From the NCBI GenBank assembly GCA_018334015.1, contig JAGXTI010000031.1:62001-126000 (forward strand): DNA of 64,000 bases, in the 5' to 3' direction. Below the pieces are notes generated by a model that made no database searches, was not told the origin of the DNA, and worked only from the letters and a program-made list of their open reading frames with translations. This document shows positions 56,331-64,000 of this stretch, one piece after another; the first letter of the stretch is position 1, and every line of letters begins with the position of its first letter. Origin of the DNA: Silanimonas sp. (GTDB lineage: Bacteria > Pseudomonadota > Gammaproteobacteria > Xanthomonadales > Xanthomonadaceae). The position numbers were made by a program, and so were the translations under genes.

Positions 56331-57008
56331 ATGGACACTCTGGAAGCCCGCTACCGCCTGCTGCTCGACGGCCTCCGCCGGTCCGCGCCAGACGGCGGCA
56401 TCCGCCTGCTGGCGGTGTCCAAGGCCCAGCCCGCGGCGGCGGTGCGCGCACTGGCCGCGCTCGGCCAGTGTGCCTTCGGCGAGAACTACGTGCAGGAGGC
56501 GCTGGCCAAGCAGCGCGAGCTGGCCGATCTCAAGTTGGAATGGCACCTGATCGGCCCCTTGCAGAGCAACAAAAGCCGTGAGGCAGCACGGCACTTCGAC
56601 TGGGTGCAGTCGGTCGACCGCGCCAAGCTGCTGCCTTTGCTCGACCGCGAGCGCCCGGCGGATCGCCCCGCACTCAACGTGTTGCTGCAGGTCAACATCG
56701 ACGGTGAAGCCAGCAAATCCGGCTGCGCGCCGGAGGACGTGATGGCCCTGGCCGAAGCCGCGGCCGCCCTGCCCCGGCTGCGCCTGCGTGGTCTGATGGC
56801 GATCCCCGAACCCCACCCCGACACGGCGCAGCGGCGGGCCGCCTTCGCCCGCATGCGCGCCCTGTTCGAAGCCCTGCGCGAGCGCCACCCCGGCTGCGAC
56901 ACCCTCTCGATGGGCATGAGCGAGGATTGGCCGCTGGCCCTGGCCGAGGGCGCCACCCTGATCCGGGTCGGCAGCGCGCTGTTCGGGGCGCGGCCAGCCA
57001 CCCCCTGA
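56331..57008 (+). CDS. yggS: YggS family PLP homeostasis protein
   Basis: The 225-residue PLP-binding barrel protein has its PLP lysine in LLAVSKAQP, then AFGENYVQEALAK, WHLIGPLQSNKSREA, VNIDGEASKSGC and the C-terminal LSMGMSEDWPLALAEGATLIRVG. It keeps cellular PLP and amino acid pools balanced but has no known catalytic activity. The yggS-proC pair beside pilT is conserved in gammaproteobacteria. Confidence 0.95.
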   Translation: MDTLEARYRLLLDGLRRSAPDGGIRLLAVSKAQPAAAVRALAALGQCAFGENYVQEALAKQRELADLKLEWHLIGPLQSNKSREAARHFDWVQSVDRAKLLPLLDRERPADRPALNVLLQVNIDGEASKSGCAPEDVMALAEAAAALPRLRLRGLMAIPEPHPDTAQRRAAFARMRALFEALRERHPGCDTLSMGMSEDWPLALAEGATLIRVGSALFGARPATP

Positions 57009-57078
57009 GTCGGGCGGGGTTTGAGTGGATCAGGCCGGAGCGCCATGATGCGGGGCTTATCAGCGCGAACCCGACCGC

Positions 57079-57915
57079 ATGAACCCGACGCCTTCCCCCT
57101 TTCCGCCGATCGCCTTCATCGGCGGCGGCAACATGGCCCGCGCCCTGATCGGTGGCCTGCTCCGTGGCGATGCGCTGGCCTCGGCCATCCATGTTGCCGA
57201 GCCCTGGGCAGTGAACCGCGAGGGTCTGGCCGCCGCGTTCGGCGTGGCCACCACCCCGGACAACGCCACCGCCGCCGCACAGGCCGGGATCTGGGTGCTC
57301 GCCACCAAGCCGCAGGTGCTGCGCGAGGTCTGCACGGCGCTGGCCCCGCTGGCGCAGGCGCAGCGCCCGCTGGTGCTGTCGATCGCCGCCGGCATCGCCA
57401 GCGCCCAGCTTGATCGCTGGCTGGGCGGCGGCCAGACCATCGTCCGCGCGATGCCGAACACCCCGGCCCTGCTCGGCGCTGGCGTCACCGGCCTGTTCGC
57501 CACCGCCAGCACGACGGCGGCGCAGAAGGCTCTGGCCGACACCCTGCTGAAACCGGCCGGCGAAACCGTGTGGCTTGCCGATGAAGCGCTGATGGATGCC
57601 GTCACCGCCACCTCCGGCAGCGGTCCGGCTTATCTGTTCGCCCTCGCCGAGGCGATGCAGGCCGCCGCCGAAGTCGAGGGCCTGCCCGCCGATGCCGCGC
57701 GCACGCTGGTGGTCGAAACCCTGGCCGGTGCGGCCCGCATGCTCCGCGAAAGCGGCGAAGCGGCCAGCCGGCTGCGCCAGCGCGTCACCTCGCCGAACGG
57801 CACCACCCAGGCCGCGCTCGATACGCTCGCCGCCGGGGGTTTCGCCAGGCTGGTAGCGGCCGCCATTCACGCCGCGCGAATCCGCGGTGCGGAACTCTCC
57901 GCGGCCCACGACTGA
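57079..57915 (+). CDS. proC: pyrroline-5-carboxylate reductase ProC
   Basis: The 278-residue enzyme makes proline from P5C with NAD(P)H. The nucleotide fold starts IAFIGGGNMARALIGGL, followed by VLATKPQ, SIAAGI, RAMPNTPALLGAG and the substrate-binding SGSGPAYLFALAEAM; RVTSPNGTTQAALDTL closes the family signature. It lies 14 bp before the next gene. Confidence 0.96.
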   Translation: MNPTPSPFPPIAFIGGGNMARALIGGLLRGDALASAIHVAEPWAVNREGLAAAFGVATTPDNATAAAQAGIWVLATKPQVLREVCTALAPLAQAQRPLVLSIAAGIASAQLDRWLGGGQTIVRAMPNTPALLGAGVTGLFATASTTAAQKALADTLLKPAGETVWLADEALMDAVTATSGSGPAYLFALAEAMQAAAEVEGLPADAARTLVVETLAGAARMLRESGEAASRLRQRVTSPNGTTQAALDTLAAGGFARLVAAAIHAARIRGAELSAAHD

Positions 57916-57929
57916 ACCGGATACCCCGC

Positions 57930-58613
57930 ATGGCCCTGCTGCTCGTCCGTCACGCCCAGGCCAGTTACGGCAGTGAGGACTACGACCGCCTCTCGCCGCT
58001 GGGCTGGACCCAGGCCGAACTGCTGGGCCGCTGGCTGGCCGGGCATGCGCCGCCGTTCGCACGGGTGCGGGTCGGTGCCATGCGCCGCCACCGCGAGACC
58101 CTCGCGGCGATCCGCAAGGCCTTCGGCGAGGCCGGCTTGGCCCTGCCCGAGGCCGAGGAGGACCCGGCCCTCAACGAGTTCGACCACGGCGCGGTGATCC
58201 GCGCCTTCCTCGTCGAGCGCGCCGATGCCGACCTGCGCGCCCGCGCCGGCTCGCACGACCCGCAGGTGGTGGGACCGATGCTGCACGCCGCCATCCTCGC
58301 CTGGGCACGGGACGAACTGGATGCCGTGCCGGAATGCTGGACCGGCTTCGGCCAACGCGTGGCCCGCGCCGGCACGGCAGCGGTCGCGGCCGGTGAGGAG
58401 GGTGCGGTGCTGGTCGTCAGTTCCGGCGGCGTGATCGCCCGCCTGGCGCAACAGGCGCTGGAGGTGCCGGCCGCTCGTGCGGTCGATCTGAACCTTGCCA
58501 TCCGCAACGCCTCGATCAACGAGTTCGTCGCCCGCCAGGGCCAACTCCGCTTCGGCAGCTACAACACCCTGCCGCACCTGGCCCACGATCGCCGCCTGTG
58601 GACCCATTTCTGA
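57930..58613 (+). CDS. histidine phosphatase family protein, second catalytic His replaced
   Basis: The 227-residue protein begins with the phosphohistidine motif LLLVRHAQAS (H8). It has RVGAMRRHRET with the usual arginine and NEFDHGAVI. The second histidine of the H-G-G motif is replaced: the sequence reads LVVSSGGVIARL. Such variants form a known subfamily, and activity may be low or altered. It is in step with proC (14 bp), but the substrate is unknown. Confidence 0.82.
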   Translation: MALLLVRHAQASYGSEDYDRLSPLGWTQAELLGRWLAGHAPPFARVRVGAMRRHRETLAAIRKAFGEAGLALPEAEEDPALNEFDHGAVIRAFLVERADADLRARAGSHDPQVVGPMLHAAILAWARDELDAVPECWTGFGQRVARAGTAAVAAGEEGAVLVVSSGGVIARLAQQALEVPAARAVDLNLAIRNASINEFVARQGQLRFGSYNTLPHLAHDRRLWTHF

Positions 58614-58632
58614 GGGCCGTGCGGCATCGCCT

Positions 58633-59079
58633 TCACAAGCGCTGCAGGCGCGCGCCGTCGGCGTCGAGGACACGCCCCTCGCTGTCGATCGCCGCGAGCG
58701 TGCCGTCGGCGTGGCGGAACCAGCGCAGACCGAACTCGTACAGCTCGATGCACAGGCCCGGCTCGCCGGCAGCCCGGCAAGCCGCTTCGCGCCAGCGGCC
58801 CTCGCTGCGGTAATCACCGGGTGCCGCGCCGCCCAGGTAACGTTCGAGCAGCACGAAACGGGCCATCGTCGCATCACGCTGCAAGGTGAGTTCGACCTCG
58901 ATGCCCGCGCAGTCGGTGCAGGGCAGCACGCCCCGCCATTCGCCCTCGAAGGCCTCCGGCAGCGGGGCGAGCACCGGCACTGCGGCAGCCGGCGGCTCCG
59001 GCTCGTCCCGCCGGCAGCCGGCAAGCCCGAGCACGGCCACCAGCACGGGCAAGATGAAAAGGCGGGACAGTCGGCGCAT
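58633..59079 (-). CDS. NlpE-like copper-resistance N-terminal domain lipoprotein
   Basis: The 148-residue lipoprotein signal MRRLSRLFILPVLVAVLGL ends at lipobox LAGC (C22). The mature part has WRGVLPCTDCAGIEVELTL, the CxxC segment of the NlpE N-terminal domain, and a beta-barrel-like pattern to the end. NlpE in E. coli is an outer-membrane sensor for the Cpx response; here only the N-terminal domain is present. It converges on the histidine phosphatase with a 19-bp gap. Confidence 0.8.
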   Translation of the reverse strand: MRRLSRLFILPVLVAVLGLAGCRRDEPEPPAAAVPVLAPLPEAFEGEWRGVLPCTDCAGIEVELTLQRDATMARFVLLERYLGGAAPGDYRSEGRWREAACRAAGEPGLCIELYEFGLRWFRHADGTLAAIDSEGRVLDADGARLQRL

Positions 59080-59237
59080 CCCGGCATCGTAGACGGTGAT
59101 GCCACGTTTTGCCGTATCCCTGCACGAATCCGTTCGTCCGTTCGGAAAGATCAAGATTACCTGAAGGTCTGCGCTGACCCGGGAACCCTTCCTTCTCCGG
59201 CGGGTCCGATATCATCAATCCCCGCTGGAGGCCTGCC

Positions 59238-59591
59238 ATGCGCATCGATCTGCTGCACCGCCACCACCCCCGTCATGCCGACTTGCACGACGCGGTCCTC
59301 CGCCGCGCCCTTCGTTTGCTGGGGCGAGTGGCCGACCGGATCGAAGGGCTCGCGGTTTCGGTGGCCGATTTGAACGGGCCCAAGGGTGGTATCGATCGCC
59401 AGTGTCAGGTCGGAGCGAAGCTCCGAGACGGGCGGATGCTGCATGTGCGTGCCCGCTCCAGCGAAATCGGCAAGGCAATCGATGCGGCACTGCACAAACT
59501 TTCACGCCGGATCGTCTGCGATCAGCAGCGCCGCCACAGCCTTCGCCGTCACGCCCGTTCGCCTGCCGACCGGGCGATGGCCACCCGCTGA
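59238..59591 (+). CDS. HPF/RaiA-like ribosome-associated protein (divergent)
   Basis: The 117-residue protein resembles the S30AE fold: RALRLLGRVADRIEGLAVSV, ADLNGPKGGIDRQCQVGAKL and the helical SSEIGKAIDAALHKLSRR. The C-terminus is very basic (H/R-rich). It is more distant than the true hpf at 37484 and may be a stress-specific or degenerate relative. TATCAT at 59210-59215 could be its -10. Confidence 0.65.
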   Translation: MRIDLLHRHHPRHADLHDAVLRRALRLLGRVADRIEGLAVSVADLNGPKGGIDRQCQVGAKLRDGRMLHVRARSSEIGKAIDAALHKLSRRIVCDQQRRHSLRRHARSPADRAMATR

Positions 59592-59674
59592 ACATCGGCC
59601 CGCTGCCGGCCGGCCATGCAAACCGGCGCGGAATGCGGCATCGTGGCGGTCCCCCGCGAACGGAGACCGTCACC

Positions 59675-61744
59675 ATGCTGCAGCGCCTGCCCCTCCCCAC
59701 CGCCTTGGCCCTGGGCCTTGCCCTGACCGGCAGCCCGATCGCCCATGCCGAGAGCGCCAGCGTCGCTGCGAGCGCGCGCACCGAGGCCGGGCCGGTGCCC
59801 CTGCTTTCGCGGCAACTGCTGTTCGGCAACCCCGAGCGGATGGGAGGCGCGATCAGCCCCGACGGCCGCTGGCTCGGTTTCGTCGCCCCGCGCGATGGCG
59901 TGCTCAACGTCTGGGTGGCCCCCGCCGATCGACCGGAAGAGGCCCGCCCGATCACCAACGACCGCCTGCGCGGCATCCGTGGCTTCAGCTTCACCTACGA
60001 CGGCCGGCACGTGCTCTACAGCCAGGACCAGGGCGGCGATGAGAACTTCCAGGTCTTCGCTGCCGAGCTCGAATCCGGCAGCAGCCGGGCGCTGACGCCG
60101 AAAGGCTCGCGCGCCGGGGTCGCCGGGGTCTCGCCCCGCCACCCCGGCGAGATCCTGGTCAGCGTCAACGACCGCGACCCGCGCTTCTTCGACCTGAAGC
60201 GAGTGAACCTGGCCGACGGCAGCGCCAGCCGGATGATCGAGAACGACCGCTTCACCGGCTTTGTCACCGACGACGATTTCGCCCTGCGCTTCGCCCAGCG
60301 CCAGACCGAGGACGGCGGCAACCAGTGGTACCGGCGCGAGGGCGAGAACTGGGCGCCCTGGAGCCTGGTGCCGCAGGAGGACGCGCTGACCACCAGCATC
60401 GCCGGCTTCGATGCCAGCGGCCGCACCCTGCACCTGCTCGATTCGCGCGGGCGCGACACCGGCGCCCTGTTCGCACTCGACACCGCCACCGGCGAGCGCC
60501 GCCTGCTGGCCGAGAACCCGCAGGCCGACATCAGCGGCGTGCTCGCCCACCCGCAGACCGGCGCCGTGCAGGCCGCCGCCAGCAACCGGCTGCGCACCAC
60601 CTGGACCGCCATCGACCCGGCGATCCAACCCGATCTCGACGCACTGGCTGCGCTGGCGCAGGGCGGCGAGTTTTTCGTCAACAGCCGCACCCGCGACGAT
60701 GCCCGCTGGGTGGTCACGGTGGTGCGCTCCGACCGCAGCACCGAGGTCTTCCTCTACGATCGCGCCAGCCGGCAGGCCACGCCCTGGTTCGACACCCGGC
60801 CGGCCCTGCCCGACGCCCACCTGCAGCGCATGCACGCGGTCGAGATCCCGACCCGCGACGGCCTGATGATGCCAAGCTACTACACCCTGCCCGCCGGCAG
60901 CGACCCGGACGGCGACGGCATCCCCGCGGCCCCGGTCCCGACCGTGCTGCTGGTGCACGGCGGGCCCTGGGCACGCGACAGCTACGGCCTCAATGCCACC
61001 CACCAGTGGTTCGCCAACCGCGGCTACGCCACCCTCGCCGTGAACTTCCGCGGCTCGACCGGCTTCGGCAAGGCCTTCATCAATGCCGGTGACCTGCAAT
61101 GGGGCCGGGCCATGCACGACGACCTGATCGACGGCGTGCGCTGGGCGGTCGGCAAGGGCATCAGCCAGGCCGATCGGGTGGCGATCATGGGCGGCAGCTA
61201 CGGCGGCTACGCCACCCTCGTCGGCATGACCAAGACCCCGACCGAATTCGCCTGCGGGGTCTCGATCGTCGGGCCCTCCAACCTCATCACCCTGCTCGCC
61301 ACCATCCCGCCCTACTGGGGACCGATCCGCCGCCAGTTCACGACGCGCGTCGGCGATGACACCACCGAGGCGGGCCGCGCCCTGCTCAAGGAACGTTCGC
61401 CGCTGACCCATGTCGATGCCATCGTCCGGCCACTGCTGATCGGCCAAGGGGCGAACGACCCGCGTGTGGTGCAGGCCGAGAGCGACCAGATCGTGCAGGC
61501 CATGAAGGCCCGCGGCATCCCGGTGACCTACGTGCTCTACCCCGACGAGGGCCACGGCTTCGTGCGGCCGCCGAACCGGATCAGCTTCAACGCCGTGACC
61601 GAGGGCTTCCTCGGGCAGTGCCTGGGCGGCCGGGTCGAGCCGATCGGCAATGATTTCACCGGCAGCAGCATCACCGTGCCGACCGGGGCCGAGGGCGTGC
61701 CGGGCGTGACGGCTGCCCTCGAAGCGCTCCGCACGTTGCCGTAA
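59675..61744 (+). CDS. secreted S9 family (prolyl oligopeptidase-type) peptidase
   Basis: The 689-residue protein has a signal peptide (to about 25, IAHAES), an N-terminal beta-propeller (residues about 50-400; repeats such as ISPDGRWLGF and FTYDGRHVLY) and an alpha/beta-hydrolase domain with S508 in GGSYGGYA, D595 in GANDPRV and H627 in DEGHGF, a complete catalytic triad. LVHGGPWARDSYG forms the oxyanion region. It cleaves short peptides after export. A GC-rich 83-bp gap precedes it. Confidence 0.93.
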   Translation: MLQRLPLPTALALGLALTGSPIAHAESASVAASARTEAGPVPLLSRQLLFGNPERMGGAISPDGRWLGFVAPRDGVLNVWVAPADRPEEARPITNDRLRGIRGFSFTYDGRHVLYSQDQGGDENFQVFAAELESGSSRALTPKGSRAGVAGVSPRHPGEILVSVNDRDPRFFDLKRVNLADGSASRMIENDRFTGFVTDDDFALRFAQRQTEDGGNQWYRREGENWAPWSLVPQEDALTTSIAGFDASGRTLHLLDSRGRDTGALFALDTATGERRLLAENPQADISGVLAHPQTGAVQAAASNRLRTTWTAIDPAIQPDLDALAALAQGGEFFVNSRTRDDARWVVTVVRSDRSTEVFLYDRASRQATPWFDTRPALPDAHLQRMHAVEIPTRDGLMMPSYYTLPAGSDPDGDGIPAAPVPTVLLVHGGPWARDSYGLNATHQWFANRGYATLAVNFRGSTGFGKAFINAGDLQWGRAMHDDLIDGVRWAVGKGISQADRVAIMGGSYGGYATLVGMTKTPTEFACGVSIVGPSNLITLLATIPPYWGPIRRQFTTRVGDDTTEAGRALLKERSPLTHVDAIVRPLLIGQGANDPRVVQAESDQIVQAMKARGIPVTYVLYPDEGHGFVRPPNRISFNAVTEGFLGQCLGGRVEPIGNDFTGSSITVPTGAEGVPGVTAALEALRTLP

Positions 61745-61755
61745 GAGCCGGGCTC

Positions 61756-62637
61756 CTAGAACGCCTGCGGCAAGGACGCCGCTGGCTCCGGCGGCCCCGG
61801 TGGCAGCGCTTGTTGCGGCTCTGGCGGCGGTGCCTGCCCGGCCTCGGGTGGACCGGGGTCGATGGCTTCCGGGGCCAACGGCAGCAGGATCGTGGCGCCC
61901 TGGCCCGCCACGTTGGCGCGGCCGAACCGGGCAAAGCACAGGGCGCGGTTGGCCTCGATCGTGGCCGCGTCCAGCCGGCTGCGGCCTTCGGCCTCGCGCC
62001 CCTGCGGGTCATGCAGGGCCTCGGCGAAGTCATCGGCGAAGTCGCCGGCGAGTTGGTAGGCATCGCCGATACGTGAAACGCGCGCCCCCTCGGTGACCGG
62101 ATTGGCGCCCTCGGCCCAGCGCAGCACGAGCAGGTCCTCGCCGCCCCGGCGCGCCACGCCGTCGGCCGCAAAACCGCCAAGGCCCGCCGGCAGGCGGAAA
62201 GGGCCGGGGACGAACACGCCGATCAGTTCCGAGACCCCGGCGGCACCCGGCGAGGTCGGCTCGATGGCGGTGACGTACAGGGCCAGCTCGAGATCAGGAG
62301 CGCTCTCGGTGATGCGGAAATAGGGCGCCAGGCCCGTGCAGAGGTCGCGGGCCGCGCGGTTGGCGACGAGCACCGCCTGACGCTCGCTGATGCCCTCGCC
62401 GGCTGCATCCTCGGCGACGACGAAACGCGGCGGCGAAACGCTCTGCGCGGCCTGCACCGCCTCGCTGTCAAGGAAACGCGAGATGCGGGCGTGTGGCTCG
62501 TCACGCAGGGTGTCGAGCGGGCGCAGGGTGCTGAAGCCCTCGCGCGGGGCCTTGGGCGCACTGGCGCAGGCGGCCAGCAGCAGGGCGCCGAGCAGGGCCG
62601 GGACAAGACGATAGCGGGCGGGTGCGGGCTTTGGCAT
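61756..62637 (-). CDS. putative lipoprotein (possible DUF3313-like)
   Basis: The 293-residue protein has signal MPKPAPARYRLVPALLGALL and lipobox LAAC (C24). The middle, with RFVVAEDAAGEGISERQAV, LELALYVTAIEPTSPGAAG and DDFAEALHDPQGREAE, is reminiscent of DUF3313 envelope lipoproteins. The C-terminal 35 residues are P/E/Q-rich. It converges on the S9 peptidase (11 bp) and is divergent from lexA (106 bp). Function unknown. Confidence 0.65.
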   Translation of the reverse strand: MPKPAPARYRLVPALLGALLLAACASAPKAPREGFSTLRPLDTLRDEPHARISRFLDSEAVQAAQSVSPPRFVVAEDAAGEGISERQAVLVANRAARDLCTGLAPYFRITESAPDLELALYVTAIEPTSPGAAGVSELIGVFVPGPFRLPAGLGGFAADGVARRGGEDLLVLRWAEGANPVTEGARVSRIGDAYQLAGDFADDFAEALHDPQGREAEGRSRLDAATIEANRALCFARFGRANVAGQGATILLPLAPEAIDPGPPEAGQAPPPEPQQALPPGPPEPAASLPQAF

Positions 62638-62727
62638 GACCACACTCTGCACCGGCGCCGACGCAGGGGATGTGCAGGGCGCGTCCCGTGGGCGTGAAGA
62701 CTGCGGGCTTGCCTTCGGCCCAATAGA

Positions 62728-62741
62728 CACATAGATTTGTG
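62728..62741. promoter_or_regulatory. imperfect palindrome just before lexA (candidate SOS operator)
   Basis: CACATAGATTTGTG has matching CACA/TGTG arms and ends 2 bp before the lexA ATG. It is not the classic E. coli CTGT-N8-ACAG box, but LexA operators vary in Xanthomonadales. Position alone suggests autoregulation. Confidence 0.4.
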
Positions 62742-62743
62742 CC

Positions 62744-63403
62744 ATGCCCCTGACCGACCGCCAACAAGCCATCCTCGACCACCTGCGCGCCCATATCGCC
62801 GCCGAGGGCCGCCCGCCCACGCTTGCCGAGATCGCCCGGGCCTTCGGCTTCCGCCAGGCCCGCAGCGCCCAGAAGCATCTGGCGGCGCTGGCCGCCAAGG
62901 GCGCCATCGAGCGGGTGCCGGGCGCCCGCGGCATCCGCCTGCGCGAGGTCGAGGCCGCGCCCCATGCCGATGCCTCCGATGCCGGGCCCGAGGTCGATGC
63001 GGCGGGCATCGACGGCGCCCAACTGCTCACGCTGCCCCTGCTCGGCCGGGTCGCTGCCGGCCGGCCGATCGACCCGCAGGCCGACTACGAGGGTGAGGTG
63101 CTGCTCGATCGTGCGCTGTTTTTCCCGCGTCCCGACTACCTGCTGCGGGTGCAGGGCGATTCGATGCGCGACGACGGCATCTTCGACGGCGACCTGATCG
63201 CCGTGCGGCGCACGCCGGCCGCCGAGAACCACCAGATCGTGGTCGCCCGCCTCGACGGAGCGATCACCGTCAAGCGCCTGAAGCAGACCCGCGACCGCGT
63301 GCTGCTGATGCCGCGCAATCCGGCGCACGCCCCGATCGAAGTCCCGCAAGACGCCGACTTCGCCATCGAGGGCCTTTACTGCGGGCTGGTCCGGCGCGGC
63401 TGA
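62744..63403 (+). CDS. lexA: LexA repressor
   Basis: The 219-residue SOS repressor starts MPLTDRQQAILDHLRAHIAA with the winged helix GRPPTLAEIARAFGFRQARS. The self-cleavage site is A105-G106 in GRVAAGRP, and the catalytic dyad is S140 (VQGDSMRDDG) and K177 (ITVKRLK). RecA-stimulated self-cleavage releases SOS genes. It is 106 bp from a divergent lipoprotein gene and its 3' end overlaps the converging S41 protease gene by 28 bp. Confidence 0.94.
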   Translation: MPLTDRQQAILDHLRAHIAAEGRPPTLAEIARAFGFRQARSAQKHLAALAAKGAIERVPGARGIRLREVEAAPHADASDAGPEVDAAGIDGAQLLTLPLLGRVAAGRPIDPQADYEGEVLLDRALFFPRPDYLLRVQGDSMRDDGIFDGDLIAVRRTPAAENHQIVVARLDGAITVKRLKQTRDRVLLMPRNPAHAPIEVPQDADFAIEGLYCGLVRRG

Positions 63404-64000
63404 GCGGCGGCCTGCCTGACCCGGCGCAGGGCCTCGGCCACCGCCGCCTCGCCTTCGACGATGACGCCGCTAGCGTAGCCCTCGCCGCGGCCGTTGCCGC
63501 CCTCCAGGTGGATCGGCAGGTCCTGCTCGCGCAGGCCGCGGATGGCCGTGCCGGGCAGGCTGACGTCGGGCAGGATGCCGGCGGCCTGGATCGAGCGCCC
63601 GGACGGCGTGTAGTAGCGGGCCGTGGTCAGCTTCAGCGCATCGCCGTTGTCGAGTTCGATCAGGGTCTGCACCGAACCCTTGCCGAAGCTGCGCGCACCG
63701 AGCAGCAGGGCGCGGCCGCGATCACGCAGGGCTCCGGCCACCACCTCGGCCGAACTGGCGGTGCCGACATCGATCAACACCGCCATCGGTGCGCCGTCGA
63801 GCAGGTCGCCGGGGCCGGCACGGTAGAGCGTGTTGGCGGTCGGCCCACGACCGCGGGTGCTGACGATCAGGCCACCGTCGAGGAACAGGTCGGCGGATTC
63901 GACGGCCGTGGTGAGCAGGCCGCCGGGGTTGTTGCGCAGGTCGAGCACCAGACCTTCGAGCCGGCCACCGGCTTCGGCCTTGAGGCGGGCGAGGGTGCGC
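63376..64000 (-). CDS. S41 family C-terminal processing protease (partial, N-terminus beyond window)
   Basis: The visible 208 C-terminal residues belong to a carboxyl-terminal processing protease. LDLRNNPGGLLTTAVESADLF, VLIDVGTASSAEVVAGALRD (catalytic serine in TASSAEV) and GARSFGKGSVQTLIELDNG (catalytic lysine in FGKGSVQ) are followed by YYTPSGRSIQAAGILPDV. Such proteases act in the periplasm and have a PDZ domain upstream, which is outside the window. The last 30 residues are not conserved and overlap the end of lexA. Confidence 0.9.
   Translation of the reverse strand, partial: RTLARLKAEAGGRLEGLVLDLRNNPGGLLTTAVESADLFLDGGLIVSTRGRGPTANTLYRAGPGDLLDGAPMAVLIDVGTASSAEVVAGALRDRGRALLLGARSFGKGSVQTLIELDNGDALKLTTARYYTPSGRSIQAAGILPDVSLPGTAIRGLREQDLPIHLEGGNGRGEGYASGVIVEGEAAVAEALRRVRQAAAQPRRTSPQ

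Overview
The window looks like a chromosomal segment from a GC-rich gammaproteobacterium of the Lysobacterales (Xanthomonadales). Four things point there: a fused aspartate kinase/diaminopimelate decarboxylase (LysAC); the MurD2 + MurL route to D-glutamate in the cell wall; an Rrf2-type regulator heading a sufBCDS operon with a small Rieske protein; and the gene orders lptCAB-rpoN-hpf-ptsN-hprK-rapZ and proC-yggS-pilT-pilU. Genes are tightly packed with many 1-8 nt overlaps. No rRNA, tRNA or CRISPR array was seen. The first and last genes are cut by the window edges.

Layout. 1-4.6 kb: leftward lysAC-murL-murD2 operon joining lysine/DAP supply to peptidoglycan precursor synthesis. 4.7-12.6 kb: tandem PhzF-family genes, a glycine-zipper protein, a diverged EF-G-like GTPase, a secreted amidohydrolase, a DUF2784 protein, a SET-domain methyltransferase and a VIT-family transporter. 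12.7-19.8 kb: Rrf2 regulator, sufBCDS, GNAT, Rieske protein and hemerythrin; a promoter and a 25-bp palindrome lie before the regulator. 19.8-24.8 kb: HutD, ComEA-like protein, M20 peptidase, GlsB, and the amgK-murU muropeptide recycling pair. 24.8-30.4 kb: hda-perM-like-DUF2066 facing purM-purN-DUF3108. 30.4-32.6 kb: exoD, murA, ibaG. 32.7-42.5 kb: one long rightward run for Kdo synthesis (kdsD, kdsC), LPS export (lptCAB), sigma-54, hibernation factor and a sugar-permease-free regulatory PTS (ptsN, hprK, rapZ, EIIA-Man, HPr, EI).

42.5-43.4 kb is non-coding and holds two imperfect 314-bp tandem repeats. It is followed by a lipoprotein gene and a magnesium transporter gene (mgtE) carrying a one-base frameshift. 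45.3-53.4 kb is the accessory hot spot. The normally clustered pyrB and ruvX-yqgE are separated by about 6 kb that holds two truncated IS30 transposase starts in direct repeat, a 1722-residue RHS-repeat protein with a unique 174-residue C-terminal tail, and a coupled 83-residue membrane protein that is a candidate immunity protein. This block is visibly richer in A/T at both ends than the surrounding genes.

53.4-64 kb returns to core genes: pilU and pilT (twitching motility), yggS, proC, a histidine phosphatase-like protein, an NlpE-like lipoprotein, a second HPF/RaiA-type protein, an S9 peptidase, a lipoprotein, lexA and the C-terminal part of an S41 protease. The most interesting candidate system is the RHS toxin/immunity-like pair inserted between ruvX and pyrB. 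All calls come from reading the sequence; no database search was possible.
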